Origin: an uncultured Oscillospiraceae bacterium
Lineage (GTDB): Bacteria > Bacillota > Clostridia > Oscillospirales > Acutalibacteraceae
Assembly: GCA_948471205.1 (NCBI GenBank)
Contig: CAOKRT010000002.1
Location: 123,558-187,557 of the forward strand
DNA: 64,000 bases
Reading direction: 5' to 3'
Part shown: piece after piece, positions 1-9,100 of the stretch
How positions within the stretch are numbered: the stretch's first letter is position 1
How the letters are laid out: each line of letters starts with the position of its first letter
Position numbers and translations under genes: made by a program
The notes under the pieces: model-generated
Told to the model about the DNA's origin: nothing
Database searches by the model: none
The model's input: the letters and a program-made list of their open reading frames with translations, nothing else

Positions 1-553
1 GTCCAGACTGGTTGTTTCCATGCTCAATATGAGCAAAATTGAAAGCGGCGACCTTGAAATGAAACCGTCCAAATATGATATTTCAGATCAGATAATTCAC
101 ATTCTTTTGACCTTTGAACAGAAAATTGAAAATAACAACATTCAAATTAAGGGTCTTGAAAATCTGAAACCGACTTTCATTGTTGCCGACCCCGATATGA
201 TTTATCAGGCAATCTATAACTTATTCGACAATGCCGTTAAATTCACCGATGACGGCGGTTATATTCAGGTTTCATTGAAAGAACGCAGCACAGACATTAA
301 AGTATCCATAAAAAACAGCGGTGAAGGCATAAAAGAAGAAGAACTTTCTAAAGTTTTTGAGCGTTTTTATAAAGTAGACAAAAGCAGAAGCCTGGATTCA
401 AAGGGCGCCGGCTTAGGTCTTTATATAGTTAAACTTATGATTGAAATGCACGGAGGACGAATTGAGGCTGAAAGCGACAGTTCGGAAAGTGCCCAATTCA
501 CATTTACGCTTCCAAAGCAGTTCAGTCCTATTTATAAAAAGGAGAAACATTAA
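1..553 (+). CDS. Sensor histidine kinase, C-terminal part (5' end outside window)
   Basis: Membrane-type two-component kinase, of which only the end of the HisKA dimerisation helix and the HATPase_c domain are present. The frame is open from the first base and reads SRLVVSMLNMSKIESGDL, the usual end of a HisKA domain, so the ATG at 20 is internal and the true start lies upstream. Visible ATP-binding boxes are the N box (YNLFDNAVKF), the G1-like stretch NSGEGIKEEE, the F box (FERFYKVDKS) and the G2 box (GAGLGLYIVK). The phospho-accepting histidine is outside the window. Two bases separate its stop from the HtrA-like protease start, so the two are probably cotranscribed. Such a pairing suggests cell-envelope stress sensing, but the sensor domain cannot be seen. 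Confidence 0.9.
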   Translation, partial: SRLVVSMLNMSKIESGDLEMKPSKYDISDQIIHILLTFEQKIENNNIQIKGLENLKPTFIVADPDMIYQAIYNLFDNAVKFTDDGGYIQVSLKERSTDIKVSIKNSGEGIKEEELSKVFERFYKVDKSRSLDSKGAGLGLYIVKLMIEMHGGRIEAESDSSESAQFTFTLPKQFSPIYKKEKH

Positions 554-555
554 TT

Positions 556-1998
556 ATGAACGAATTTGAAAACAACGAAGAATTTACCTCGCCTAATCCT
601 CCGGAGCAAAACACTTCAGAGCAAAATCAGACAGCGGCGGAAAACAACACAACATACCATTATTCATATACTTCTCCGGGCACGCAGAACAGCGGACAGT
701 ATTATGATCCCAATCAGCAGCAAAGCACCTATCAGTCCGCTTACAGTAATCAGACACAGACACCGAATTACAGCGGTCCGTCTGCCGGTGCACCCAAGAA
801 AAAAAGCAAGGCAGTTATCATTTTTATCATTATATTTATTTGCTGTGCAGGGCTGGCAGTCGGCGGATTATTTTTATCTGCATTTTCCAAAAACAGCGGC
901 ACAGAAAACAAAAAGGAAAATACAAATTCCTCTTCACAGGTAGAAACAGAAACGCAGCCGGATGTTCCGCTTACAGATGCGGCAGGCGATTTAACCGTTG
1001 CCGGCGTTGCAAAAAATGCCGCTGATTCCTGTGTAGGAATTACAGTTTATACCCAATCCACCAATTACAGCAATTTCTATGGCTATGGCTCTCAGAATAA
1101 TAACGGTGAAAATGTTAAATCCGGAGCCGGTTCAGGCATTCTGATGCTTGAAGATAACGGAAAAACATATATTTTAACCAATGCACATGTTATAAGCGAC
1201 GGAACAAAATTTACAGTAACACTGAATGACAAAACGGAATATGAAGCAACTATGGTAGGCTATGACAGCCAGACGGATATTGGTGTTCTTGCAATAAATG
1301 CAACAGGACTGAAAATTGCAAAATTTGCAGATTCCGATTCAACGGTACAGGGTGAACAGGTTGTTGTTATAGGTTGTCCCGGCGGTCTTGATTTCCTTAA
1401 CAGTCTTTCAAGCGGTTATGTTTCCGCCCTTGCAAGACCGATTAAATCAACTATAGGCTATAATACCGAATGCATTCAGATTGATGCTTCCATAAATCCC
1501 GGAAACAGCGGCGGCGGTCTTTTCAATATGCAGGGCCAGATAATCGGAGTAACCTCCTCTAAAATTGCCGCAACGGATTATGAAGGAATGGGCTTTGCCA
1601 TCCCAAGCAATACCGCAGTAGCAACTGCCAACAGCCTTATTAAAGTAGGTTATGTTGAAGGCAGGGCAAAACTTGGAATCACATACAAGGCTATCGGTTC
1701 CTATTCAAATGCCACCGCCATTGTCAACGCGCTTGGTCAGCTTGGTTTTGAAAATGCTGTCGGCACAATGGTTATAAACGAAGTGAACAGCGATTCCGAT
1801 CTTGCAGGAAAAGATATCCAGCAGTATGATATGATTGTTGCCGTTAACGGAGAAACCCTGACTTCCGTTGATATTATGACCTCTGTGCTTGCAAAAAGCA
1901 AACCAGGAGACAAGGTTAAGCTTACCGTTGCACGAATTAAAAATAATCAGATAGATACCTTTGACATAGAATGTCTGCTTGTTGAATCAAAAGGTTAA
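556..1998 (+). CDS. HtrA/DegP-family membrane-anchored serine protease with PDZ domain
   Basis: Envelope quality-control protease of 480 residues. Residues 1-84 are Gln/Asn/Ser/Tyr-rich, probably disordered and cytoplasmic. One transmembrane helix lies at about 86-108, followed by a Ser/Asn linker, a trypsin-like domain (about 145-365) and one PDZ domain (about 370-475). The catalytic triad is visible: His211 in TNAHVIS, Asp241 in TDIGVL and Ser318 in GNSGGG. This architecture is that of Gram-positive HtrA/HtrB. The start at 556 has GGAG upstream, inside the end of the kinase gene. A good hairpin terminator follows the stop. Its position directly behind a sensor kinase fits stress-induced expression (inference). 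Confidence 0.93.
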   Translation: MNEFENNEEFTSPNPPEQNTSEQNQTAAENNTTYHYSYTSPGTQNSGQYYDPNQQQSTYQSAYSNQTQTPNYSGPSAGAPKKKSKAVIIFIIIFICCAGLAVGGLFLSAFSKNSGTENKKENTNSSSQVETETQPDVPLTDAAGDLTVAGVAKNAADSCVGITVYTQSTNYSNFYGYGSQNNNGENVKSGAGSGILMLEDNGKTYILTNAHVISDGTKFTVTLNDKTEYEATMVGYDSQTDIGVLAINATGLKIAKFADSDSTVQGEQVVVIGCPGGLDFLNSLSSGYVSALARPIKSTIGYNTECIQIDASINPGNSGGGLFNMQGQIIGVTSSKIAATDYEGMGFAIPSNTAVATANSLIKVGYVEGRAKLGITYKAIGSYSNATAIVNALGQLGFENAVGTMVINEVNSDSDLAGKDIQQYDMIVAVNGETLTSVDIMTSVLAKSKPGDKVKLTVARIKNNQIDTFDIECLLVESKG

Positions 1999-2013
1999 TA
2001 AAAACAAACATTT

Positions 2014-2046
2014 ATCCCGGTCCGCTGATGCGGCCGGGATTTTTTA
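2014..2046 (+). terminator. Intrinsic terminator after the HtrA-like gene
   Basis: ATCCCGG-t-CCGC pairs with GCGG-CCGGGAT around a TGAT loop, with one bulged T, followed by a short T run. It closes the kinase/protease operon. Confidence 0.85.
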
Positions 2047-2084
2047 TGTGCCAATTCGCTTTGTCTTTCATATTATAGATTGAA

Positions 2085-2157
2085 GTATCAGGAAATAACG
2101 TTATAAAACACCGCACTGAAACGTTGTATTTTCCTCAAAATCTGCCTGATACGTAAA
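2085..2157. repeat. Nested imperfect inverted repeats in the intergenic region
   Basis: GTATCAGG at the left end pairs with CCTGATAC at the right. Inside, GGAAATAACGTT can pair imperfectly with AACGTTGTATTTTCC. No ORF or known RNA family was recognised. It could be a small MITE-like remnant or a leader-RNA structure for the glycosyltransferase gene. Confidence 0.4.
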
Positions 2158-2180
2158 TTTGAGACATGCAGTCCGTATCA

Positions 2181-2242
2181 CGCCTTGTCCGGCTACAGCA
2201 GGGATTTACCGTGATTGAAATATATCTGTAGCCGGAAAGGCG
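2181..2242 (+). promoter_or_regulatory. Long leader hairpin covering the glycosyltransferase ribosome-binding region
   Basis: The left arm 2181-2198 pairs with 2226-2242 over 17 base pairs with one bulged G and a 27-base loop. The right arm contains GGAAAGG, the best Shine-Dalgarno candidate for the ATG at 2255, so the fold would hide it. There is no T run after it, which argues against a simple terminator. Confidence 0.5.
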
Positions 2243-2254
2243 ATGTGAATTTCT

Positions 2255-3337
2255 ATGGCAGATATAAGCTTATGTATGATTGTTAAAAACGAGGAAAAAG
2301 TGCTTGCAAGATGCCTTGACAGTATTAAAGATGCAGTTGACGAAATCATTATTGCAGACACGGGAAGCAATGACCAAACAAAAGAAACAGCACAAAAATA
2401 TACAGATAAAATATATGATTTTGAATGGACAGATGACTTCTCCGCCGCAAGAAATTTTTCTTTTTCAAAAGCAACATCAGACTATATAATGTGGCTCGAT
2501 GCAGATGATATAATCACTGCCGAAAACTGCCAACGGCTGATTGAGCTGAAAAAACAGCTTGATACCACCGATGCGGTTATGATGAAATATAACACGGCTT
2601 TTGATGAAAACGGAAATCCGGTTTTTTCATATTACAGAGAACGCATTGTAAAAAAATCCGCCAATCCTGTTTGGAAAGGCCGAGTGCACGAAACCATTTC
2701 TTTTTGCGGAAGCGTTTTATACAGTGATATTGCCATAAATCATAAATCTGTTAAAACAATATACACCACCAGAAATCTTGATATTTACGAAAAGCAGATT
2801 GCGGACGGTTCAGCACTGCAGGCAAGAGATAAATTCTATTACGGACGCGAGCTTTATTATCATAAAAAATACCAAAAAGCAATAAACACACTGCACAATT
2901 TCCTCAACGATGACGGCGGCTGGTCGGAAAACAAAATTGAAGCCTGTAAAATACTTTCCTATTGCTTTTCTGAAACAGGAGAATTGGAAAATGCAGCAAA
3001 AATTCTGTTTCAATCATTTATATACGATACGCCGCGGGCCGAAATATGCTGTGCCGCCGGAAATGTTTTTATGCAGATGGGCAGATATGCACAGGCTGTT
3101 TACTGGTATGAACTTGCGCTTACAATTCCAATAAATGAAAACAACGGCGGCTTCTGTGATGCGGATTGTCACGGCTATCTGCCGTGTATTCAGCTTTGCG
3201 TGTGTTATGATAAAATGAAAAATTATGACAAGGCTGAAGAATACAACACCATGGCAGGCGTATACCGCCCTGATTCTGCAGCATATCTTCAAAATTTAAA
3301 CTATTTTAAATCCCTTCACCAAAGCGATATATTTTGA
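2255..3337 (+). CDS. Family 2 glycosyltransferase with C-terminal TPR-like region (SgtA/SunS type)
   Basis: Cytoplasmic glycosyltransferase of 360 residues. The N-terminal GT-A domain (about 1-180) opens with SLCMIVKNEEKVLARCLDS, shows the nucleotide-sugar motif IIIADTGSND, and carries the metal-binding DxD-like WLDADD near residue 84. Residues about 190-345 look like TPR helices (GRELYYHKKYQKAI, AGNVFMQMGRYAQAVYWYEL). GT2-TPR proteins of this kind include SunS and the C. difficile SgtA enzyme that glycosylates the collagen-like BclA spore proteins. The next gene, 60 bases downstream, encodes a collagen-like protein very rich in GPT triplets, so this is probably its dedicated O-glycosyltransferase (inference). 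Substrate sugar unknown. ATG 2255 is used; the only Shine-Dalgarno candidate lies in a hairpin. Confidence 0.85.
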   Translation: MADISLCMIVKNEEKVLARCLDSIKDAVDEIIIADTGSNDQTKETAQKYTDKIYDFEWTDDFSAARNFSFSKATSDYIMWLDADDIITAENCQRLIELKKQLDTTDAVMMKYNTAFDENGNPVFSYYRERIVKKSANPVWKGRVHETISFCGSVLYSDIAINHKSVKTIYTTRNLDIYEKQIADGSALQARDKFYYGRELYYHKKYQKAINTLHNFLNDDGGWSENKIEACKILSYCFSETGELENAAKILFQSFIYDTPRAEICCAAGNVFMQMGRYAQAVYWYELALTIPINENNGGFCDADCHGYLPCIQLCVCYDKMKNYDKAEEYNTMAGVYRPDSAAYLQNLNYFKSLHQSDIF

Positions 3338-3345
3338 ATAGATTG

Positions 3346-3378
3346 AATATAGATGTGTTTCATTACACATCTATATTT
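3346..3378 (+). promoter_or_regulatory. Perfect 13-bp hairpin between glycosyltransferase and collagen-like gene
   Basis: AATATAGATGTGT (3346-3358) pairs perfectly with ACACATCTATATT (3365-3377) around a 6-base loop. Only TTAA follows, so it is a poor intrinsic terminator. It ends just before the gaggag ribosome-binding site of the next gene and could be a processing or mRNA-stability element that sets different levels of enzyme and substrate. Confidence 0.55.
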
Positions 3379-3397
3379 AACAGAGGAGTATAAATTT

Positions 3398-4717
3398 ATG
3401 AATCTTAATACAAATATTTACAGCACAAGCAGTAATTGTCAGCATCACTGCGACTGCTGTACACCTCATATTTGCTGTTGTACTCCGGGTCCGACTGGTC
3501 CTACGGGTCCAACGGGTCCGGCAGGCGGTCCTACAGGACCTACCGGTCCAACGGGTCCAACGGGTGCTACCGGTGCAAACGGTTCTAACGGTGCTATGGG
3601 TCCTACCGGTCCCACAGGTGCTACAGGTGCAAATGGTTCTAACGGCGCTATGGGTCCCACCGGTCCAACAGGTGCTACTGGTCCGACCGGTCCAACGGGT
3701 GCTACTGGCGCTGCAGGTGCAAACGGAGCAACTGGCGTAACCGGTCCTACTGGTCCTACTGGCGCTACCGGTGCAAACGGTTCCAACGGTGCTATGGGTC
3801 CCACAGGTCCGACTGGTGCTACCGGTGCAAATGGTTCTAACGGCGCTATGGGTCCTACAGGTCCCACAGGTGCTACTGGTCCAACTGGCGCTACAGGCGC
3901 TGCAGGTACAGACGGTGCTGTTGGTCCTACAGGTCCTACTGGTCCGACAGGTGCCACTGGTCCGACGGGCGCTACAGGCGCTGCAGGTACAGACGGTGCT
4001 GTTGGTCCTACAGGTCCGACTGGTGTAACTGGTCCGACGGGCGCTACAGGCGCAGCAGGTGCAGACGGTGCTGTCGGCGCTACCGGTCCGACTGGTGTAA
4101 CCGGTCCAACTGGCGCTACAGGCGCTGCAGGTACAGACGGTGCTGTTGGTGCTACCGGTCCGACTGGTGTAACTGGTCCGACGGGCGCTACAGGCGCTGC
4201 AGGTACAGACGGTGCTGTCGGCGCTACCGGTCCCACAGGTGCTACAGGTGTAACAGGTCCGACCGGCGCCACTGGTCCAACCGGACCGGCAACTTTAGGG
4301 TTAGCGGCATACGGAGGAAAATACAACACCACTCCGCAGACAATCAACCTTACACTCGGAGGAACAACCGTTGTTCCGCTTCCCGAAGCAATGCCTTTAA
4401 GCAATGTAACCTATACACCCGCAAACAGCATAACAGTAGCCGAAACAGGTATATATGAAATTAACTATTCATCAACCCTATCTGCCGCTTTAGGTACAAC
4501 TGTAACACTTGCAGTTCGTCAAAACGGAACAAACATTCCGTCCACTGTAATTTCAAGGCTTCTTTCGGTAGGCGTTGGTTCGCTGTACAGCGGAAGCACC
4601 ATCGTCAGTCTTACCGCAGGCGATGTAATTGATATGGCTCTTTCCGCACTGCTTGCTGTGGGCATTACGCTTGGAAACGGTGTAAGTGCTACACTTACGG
4701 TTAAAAAATTAAATTAA
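3398..4717 (+). CDS. Collagen-like GPT-repeat surface glycoprotein (BclA-like)
   Basis: 439 residues. The start is the ATG at 3398, seven bases after gaggag; an upstream in-frame ATG (3353) lies inside the hairpin and has no ribosome site. The short N-terminus is Cys/His-rich ([13 protein letters not shown]). About 270 residues of Gly-X-Y triplets follow, dominated by GPT, GAT and GVT, with one phase break (GPAGGPTG). A C-terminal beta-rich domain of about 135 residues ([11 protein letters not shown]... to TLTVKKLN) resembles the BclA/C1q-TNF-like head. In Bacillus and C. difficile such proteins form hair-like filaments on the exosporium. The dense Thr content offers O-glycosylation sites for the upstream glycosyltransferase. 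No N-terminal signal peptide is visible, as expected for a protein assembled on the forespore from the mother cell. The triplet run may vary in length between strains. Confidence 0.9.
   Translation: MNLNTNIYSTSSNCQHHCDCCTPHICCCTPGPTGPTGPTGPAGGPTGPTGPTGPTGATGANGSNGAMGPTGPTGATGANGSNGAMGPTGPTGATGPTGPTGATGAAGANGATGVTGPTGPTGATGANGSNGAMGPTGPTGATGANGSNGAMGPTGPTGATGPTGATGAAGTDGAVGPTGPTGPTGATGPTGATGAAGTDGAVGPTGPTGVTGPTGATGAAGADGAVGATGPTGVTGPTGATGAAGTDGAVGATGPTGVTGPTGATGAAGTDGAVGATGPTGATGVTGPTGATGPTGPATLGLAAYGGKYNTTPQTINLTLGGTTVVPLPEAMPLSNVTYTPANSITVAETGIYEINYSSTLSAALGTTVTLAVRQNGTNIPSTVISRLLSVGVGSLYSGSTIVSLTAGDVIDMALSALLAVGITLGNGVSATLTVKKLN
3480..4290 (+). repeat. Intragenic tandem repeats encoding Gly-X-Thr collagen triplets
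   Basis: Nine-base units of the type GGTCCNACN, and longer blocks encoding [13 protein letters not shown] or [13 protein letters not shown], recur many times. Blocks are near-identical but differ at third positions, which suggests duplication followed by drift. They are slippage-prone. Confidence 0.9.
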
Positions 4718-4730
4718 CGGAACAATAAAA

Positions 4731-4762
4731 AAGCTGCCTTTTTCAGGCAGCTTAATTTTTTA
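4731..4762 (+). terminator. Intrinsic terminator of the collagen-like gene
   Basis: AAGCTGCCT pairs with AGGCAGCTT and is followed by an AT-rich T tract. Confidence 0.85.
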
Positions 4763-4828
4763 ATAAAATCTTTATGGCTTACATACGAAACAAATCATAT
4801 TTATTCTGTTGGCACTTATCTAATGGAA

Positions 4829-5518
4829 TTATAATTCAACCAATTGGTTTTCTTTAAAATAATATATATTTTCTTTTTTATAACCAAATGTTCCGTTACA
4901 CTTTTTTATATGTGGTTCAAACGTAAAAAATTCAACATTTCCGAGTTTTGTTTTATTGCCTTTTTCAATATATATTCTTTCATCTTTTGTTTTCTCAATG
5001 GAATGTCCGAGATTTCCCAGATAATCAAGATTCTCATAACCGTTTTCAGCAATAATCTTGTTGATATAAAAAAACAGTTCTTCAAATGTGGTTTCCGGAG
5101 AAGCAATCTGCTGCAGAATTCTGTGAAGATTTTCTTCCATAAGCAAGCCGTCTTTCCATTCGGTATTACATATATTTTCAATGTTTTTTACAACTTTTCT
5201 GTTCTCAATAACTACCGTTCGGGCATAATCACCCCAAATATAATTGCATTGCGGACTTAAATCAATTGTTATTATATCATTATTTTCAATCATTTTGTCT
5301 GCAGTTTTATATTCTCTTCCGGATACGGACAAAACTGTATCTTTTCCTGAAAAAACAAAAGCACCTATATTGTAATACCAAAAAGAATCTGCACCCAATG
5401 ATAACATTTTTTCTTCACAAAGATTTCTGATATCAAGCAAATTCACCCCGGGACGAATATAATTTATAATATATTCAATTGTATTCTTTGCTGTTTGCTG
5501 CATCTCCCTATATTCCAT
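4829..5518 (-). CDS. M24-family (Xaa-Pro aminopeptidase-like) metallopeptidase, short form
   Basis: 229-residue protein with the pita-bread fold core of the M24 family and no N-terminal creatinase domain. Candidate metal ligands appear in the family order: Asp in ITIDLSP, Asp in WGDYARTV, His in NLGHSIE, Glu in FFTFEPH and Glu in GYKKENIYYF. It is probably a cytosolic metal-dependent peptidase. The final motif (KKENIYYF) replaces the usual R-x-E-D/N context, so activity toward Xaa-Pro bonds is uncertain. It is isolated between the collagen terminator and tRNA-Ala. Start: the ATG at 5518 is the first in frame. Confidence 0.75.
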   Translation of the reverse strand: MEYREMQQTAKNTIEYIINYIRPGVNLLDIRNLCEEKMLSLGADSFWYYNIGAFVFSGKDTVLSVSGREYKTADKMIENNDIITIDLSPQCNYIWGDYARTVVIENRKVVKNIENICNTEWKDGLLMEENLHRILQQIASPETTFEELFFYINKIIAENGYENLDYLGNLGHSIEKTKDERIYIEKGNKTKLGNVEFFTFEPHIKKCNGTFGYKKENIYYFKENQLVEL

Positions 5519-5807
5519 ATGGTGTACCCCAATTATTCTCTATGAACATATTAAAGTTTATTTATTTCCTTTCGCATTATTCAGTGAAGCAATGGGCATA
5601 CGCTTAATTTCTTCTGATTCTTTGAAAGAAACAGGAAGTATCGCGCTGTTTATTGGCATCACCTCTTTGCAAATTGTATCATAAATTATTTTTATAATCA
5701 ACGCTTTGCAAAGCTGCTTTTTCTCTTATTTGTTCGCTTTTATCTCTTCGCCGAAACGGCAATTAATTTAGTGAAAAAAGGTGAGAGATGAATTAAAAGT
5801 GAAAAGT
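5519..5807. other. Gene-poor spacer upstream of the M24 peptidase
   Basis: AT-rich. It holds only one possible short minus-strand ORF (5558-5659, 33 codons) whose AGAGGTG is too close to its ATG to be convincing. No RNA family was recognised. Confidence 0.5.
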
Positions 5808-5853
5808 AAAAAAGGAACGACACTTTTCGATTAGAAAGTTGTCGTTCCTTTTT
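5808..5853 (-). terminator. Terminator of tRNA-Ala
   Basis: AAAAAGGAACGACA / TGTCGTTCCTTTTT inverted repeat directly after the tRNA 3' end on the minus strand, ending in a T run. Confidence 0.85.
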
Positions 5854-5928
5854 GGTGGAGCATAGGGGACTTGAACCCCTGACCCCCACACTGCCAGTGT
5901 GGTGCGCTCCCAACTGCGCTAATGCCCC
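5853..5928 (-). tRNA. tRNA-Ala (anticodon GGC)
   Basis: 76 nt with encoded CCA. Read on the minus strand, the acceptor GGGGCAT pairs with ATGCTCC. The anticodon stem CCACA/TGTGG encloses the loop CTGGCAG, so the anticodon is GGC. The T arm GGGGTTCAAGTCCCC is canonical. It decodes GCC/GCU. It is a single tRNA with its own promoter and terminator. Confidence 0.97.
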
Positions 5929-6004
5929 GAATGTTTATTTGTTTTACAGAAAATTCTGCACGAAAACAATTACTTAAATTGTCCGCCTAATATTTTGTGA
6001 AAAT

Positions 6005-6033
6005 ATTATAGCACAATAGAAACCTATTCGCAA
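6005..6033 (-). promoter_or_regulatory. Sigma-A-type promoter for tRNA-Ala
   Basis: On the minus strand TTGCGA, 17-base spacer, TATAAT, about 77 bases before the mature tRNA 5' end. Confidence 0.7.
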
Positions 6034-6119
6034 GAGTGTTTTTTGCCTTGGAACAATGCTTTTTTCTAAATAAAATCTAAATTAACTGAATTGAATACCA
6101 AAATCTTGAAAAATACTAC

Positions 6120-6148
6120 TTGAAAAGCCCATAACTCTTTAATATAAT
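6120..6148 (+). promoter_or_regulatory. Sigma-A-type promoter for the transglutaminase-like gene
   Basis: TTGAAA, exact 17-base spacer, perfect TATAAT, followed by an aaggagagg ribosome site before the ATG at 6184. Confidence 0.8.
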
Positions 6149-6183
6149 AAACATGTATATCTAAAAAGGAGAGGATTTCATTT

Positions 6184-9100
6184 ATGACAATGAAAAAAAT
6201 AATAGCCGGTTCGCTGGCTGCCATCATGTTTTTATCATGCATGAGTTTTATCCTAACCGATAATCTCGTGTATGCGAAAACAGATATCACAAAAAACGCA
6301 GATAAATTCCACTATGCACAGCTTGACGAAACAGCGCAGAGCATTTATGACGGAATTTACACCATGTATGAAAAAGGCATTTTAAAAACAGGCACGCAGG
6401 ATTACGACCTTGCGGCAAACGGCCATTTTTCAGACAAACAGCTTCAGGAATGCGTAAAAAACAATCCTAAATTAACAAATGCCATGAATGCGGCAAGATA
6501 TGCATTCTATGCCGATTATCCTGAAGTATTCTATGTGAATTTTCCAAAACTTTCACTTAGAACGACAAAAGGTGAAGACGGAACATTCCATATTTATCTT
6601 GGATCGGGCAGGTATGAAAACTACTATATAGACGGTTTTTCAAATGAAGCGGAAGTGAACGCCGCTGTTCAGTCCTTTAACGCCAGAGTAAACGAAATTG
6701 TTAAAGGGGCTGACACACTTAAAATTCCGGAAGGAAAAACCAAACAGGTTGAACAAATCAGATATGTTCACAATGAAATCATCAACAACGTATCCTATCG
6801 CCTGGAGGATACTTGTTTTGAAGGCGATGATGATAACAAATCCAACGCATCTTATCTGGGCACACCGTATGGTGCACTTGTAAAAAAGCAGGCTGTATGC
6901 GAAGGATATGCCCGCGCCTTTAAAACTGTTATGGATAAAATGAATATCAACTGCATACTTGTGCAAGGTGTTCACCAATACGACAGTGAAGTAGCGGTTT
7001 CACACATGTGGAACTATGTTGAAATTACAGACACAGAAACAAATGCACGTCAGATAGGCGGCAAATGGTATGCCATGGATTTGACACAGGACGACCCTGA
7101 ATGTTTTATAGTTACTGACAAGGAATGGATTGATTATACACAACACTTCGATACCTACGGTAAGGATGGGTTTGAGAATGAAAAGTATTTCCTGGCAGGA
7201 CAGCTTACATTGAACGGACGTCATTTTATTGATGAAACAATAGATGCCGCCGGCGGATATGAATTTACCTATCCTGCAATTGAGGATGTGGATTACGGAA
7301 CCCGTGACGTTATAAATACAATGGACGGTTTTTCCGTAAAACAGAAAACAATTACCGGTTCCCACGGATTGGATATTACAGAATTTCAGATCAGTTATAA
7401 AGGCATGAACATGTCTACGGCAAGAAAAGAAGGCATTTATTTACTGGCAAAATATTATGATGAAGATAAAGACGGAAATATTGTGCCTTTGACCGGTTGG
7501 TGTTACTTCGCTGAAGGTTATGAATTTAAAGAAGATGATACCAGTGTATATATTCAGGAAGGCGAAGTCATGTATATGGAATTTGCGGCAACGAATGTAA
7601 AACCGCGTCCGGGCCTTGAAGGATATACATATGCCGGTGATGACTTTGGATTGATAGCAAGAACCGGTAAAATTTATAATGAAAATCAGAATGATTACAA
7701 AGCACCCCCGTTTATTTTAAGGGCAACACCGTCTCAGACAGCCACAATTTTTCCGGGAAATGCGTTGTATCATATTACGCTTGAGTATCATGAAGCTTTG
7801 GAATTGGCTGACGGTGTTTCTGAGGATGATTTGAGTATTATGATTACTTGTAAGTCTTCTTTAGGTGCAGATGTGTCCGGTGCCGAGTATTCAAAGATTT
7901 CAAATGTAGTTTGGGATGGAAATAAAACAGTAGAATTTGATGTAAAATTCAGTCAGATGTTCGCAGATGACAATGTAATTTATAATTTCTATCCAACCGG
8001 TCTTGTTGGTGTTAACAGCAAGAAATCTCCAAATCCGGCAAGTTATGGTGTTGCAACCAAAACAGAATGTCCGAGTGTACAGAATCGCCGCGGCAGTTGG
8101 GATATTTTCGGAAAACCAACGCTTATGGAAGAGAAGGATTTGTCTGTACAGGATTGGACCCTTTCCAACGGAAAACAGGTATCAGATAAGTTAACAAACC
8201 GAATCGCTCTTGTGGCCACAAAAACCACAGATGACCAGGAAAGCCAGATGAAAGATATTTTGAATCAGGATATTCCGGGAGCCGGCGACAAAATCGTTGA
8301 AAGTTCTACTTACAACATTACATTAAGTGTTTGTAAACTGGCAGTAGTTGAGACCGGTCATAAAGTAAAAGTTAAGGTTGGATTCCCCGCAGGTTACGGA
8401 CCGGAAGATGAAGGTGTTACATTTAAAGCTTACCACTTTAAGAGAGATGCGCAGGGTAATGTTATCGGCGTAGAAGAAATTGACTGCGTGGTAACGCCTT
8501 ACGGTCTGATAATCACTTGTGAATCCTTCAGTCCGTTTACAATTGCAGCAGTTGAAAAAGATGAAACAACAACATCACAGCAGAAATCCGTTATTGCAAC
8601 CACTTCTGACGGCGGCACTGTTACCGGAGCAGACTTAAACGATGCAAAAATTTTAAAGCTTTCTGACGGAGACAGCAAAACACTCAGCATAAAACCGAAC
8701 GAGGGCTATGAAATAGAATCTGTAACCGTTTGCGGAAAAGATATAGCCGTTACCGATAAAAACGCTATGAATATTACCGTAAGCTATGATGATGCAGATG
8801 CAAACAATATTGTTCATGCTAATTTTGTTGCCAAATCCGTGGCAGAAAAAGAAGCAAACAGAAACGAAACACCTGTAAAACCAATAGCTGAACCGGCAAC
8901 CGTTACACTGCCGGGCAGCCTTAATGTATCCGATGAATTAACCATAACACCGTTCATATCCGAAACACCGGGTGTACAAACATACCAATGGTATAAAGAC
9001 GGAGAAAAATTAGACGGAAAAACAAACCGTGAATTAAATATTCAAAATGTTACAGATAGCGATGCCGGCAGTTATCAGCTTCAGGTTACAACAACAGTAG

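Noticed and set aside
3480-4290. Regular short repeats resembling a CRISPR array
   Set aside because: Repeats are nine-base codon triplets without unique spacers and encode collagen.
3466-4404. 312-codon minus-strand ORF opposite the collagen-like gene
   Set aside because: It is a mirror of the GPT repeats (VGPVAPVGP pattern) with no ribosome site; an artefact of repetitive codons.
5558-5659. 33-codon minus-strand ORF upstream of the M24 gene
   Set aside because: AGAGGTG sits directly against the ATG and there is no recognisable product; too weak to call.
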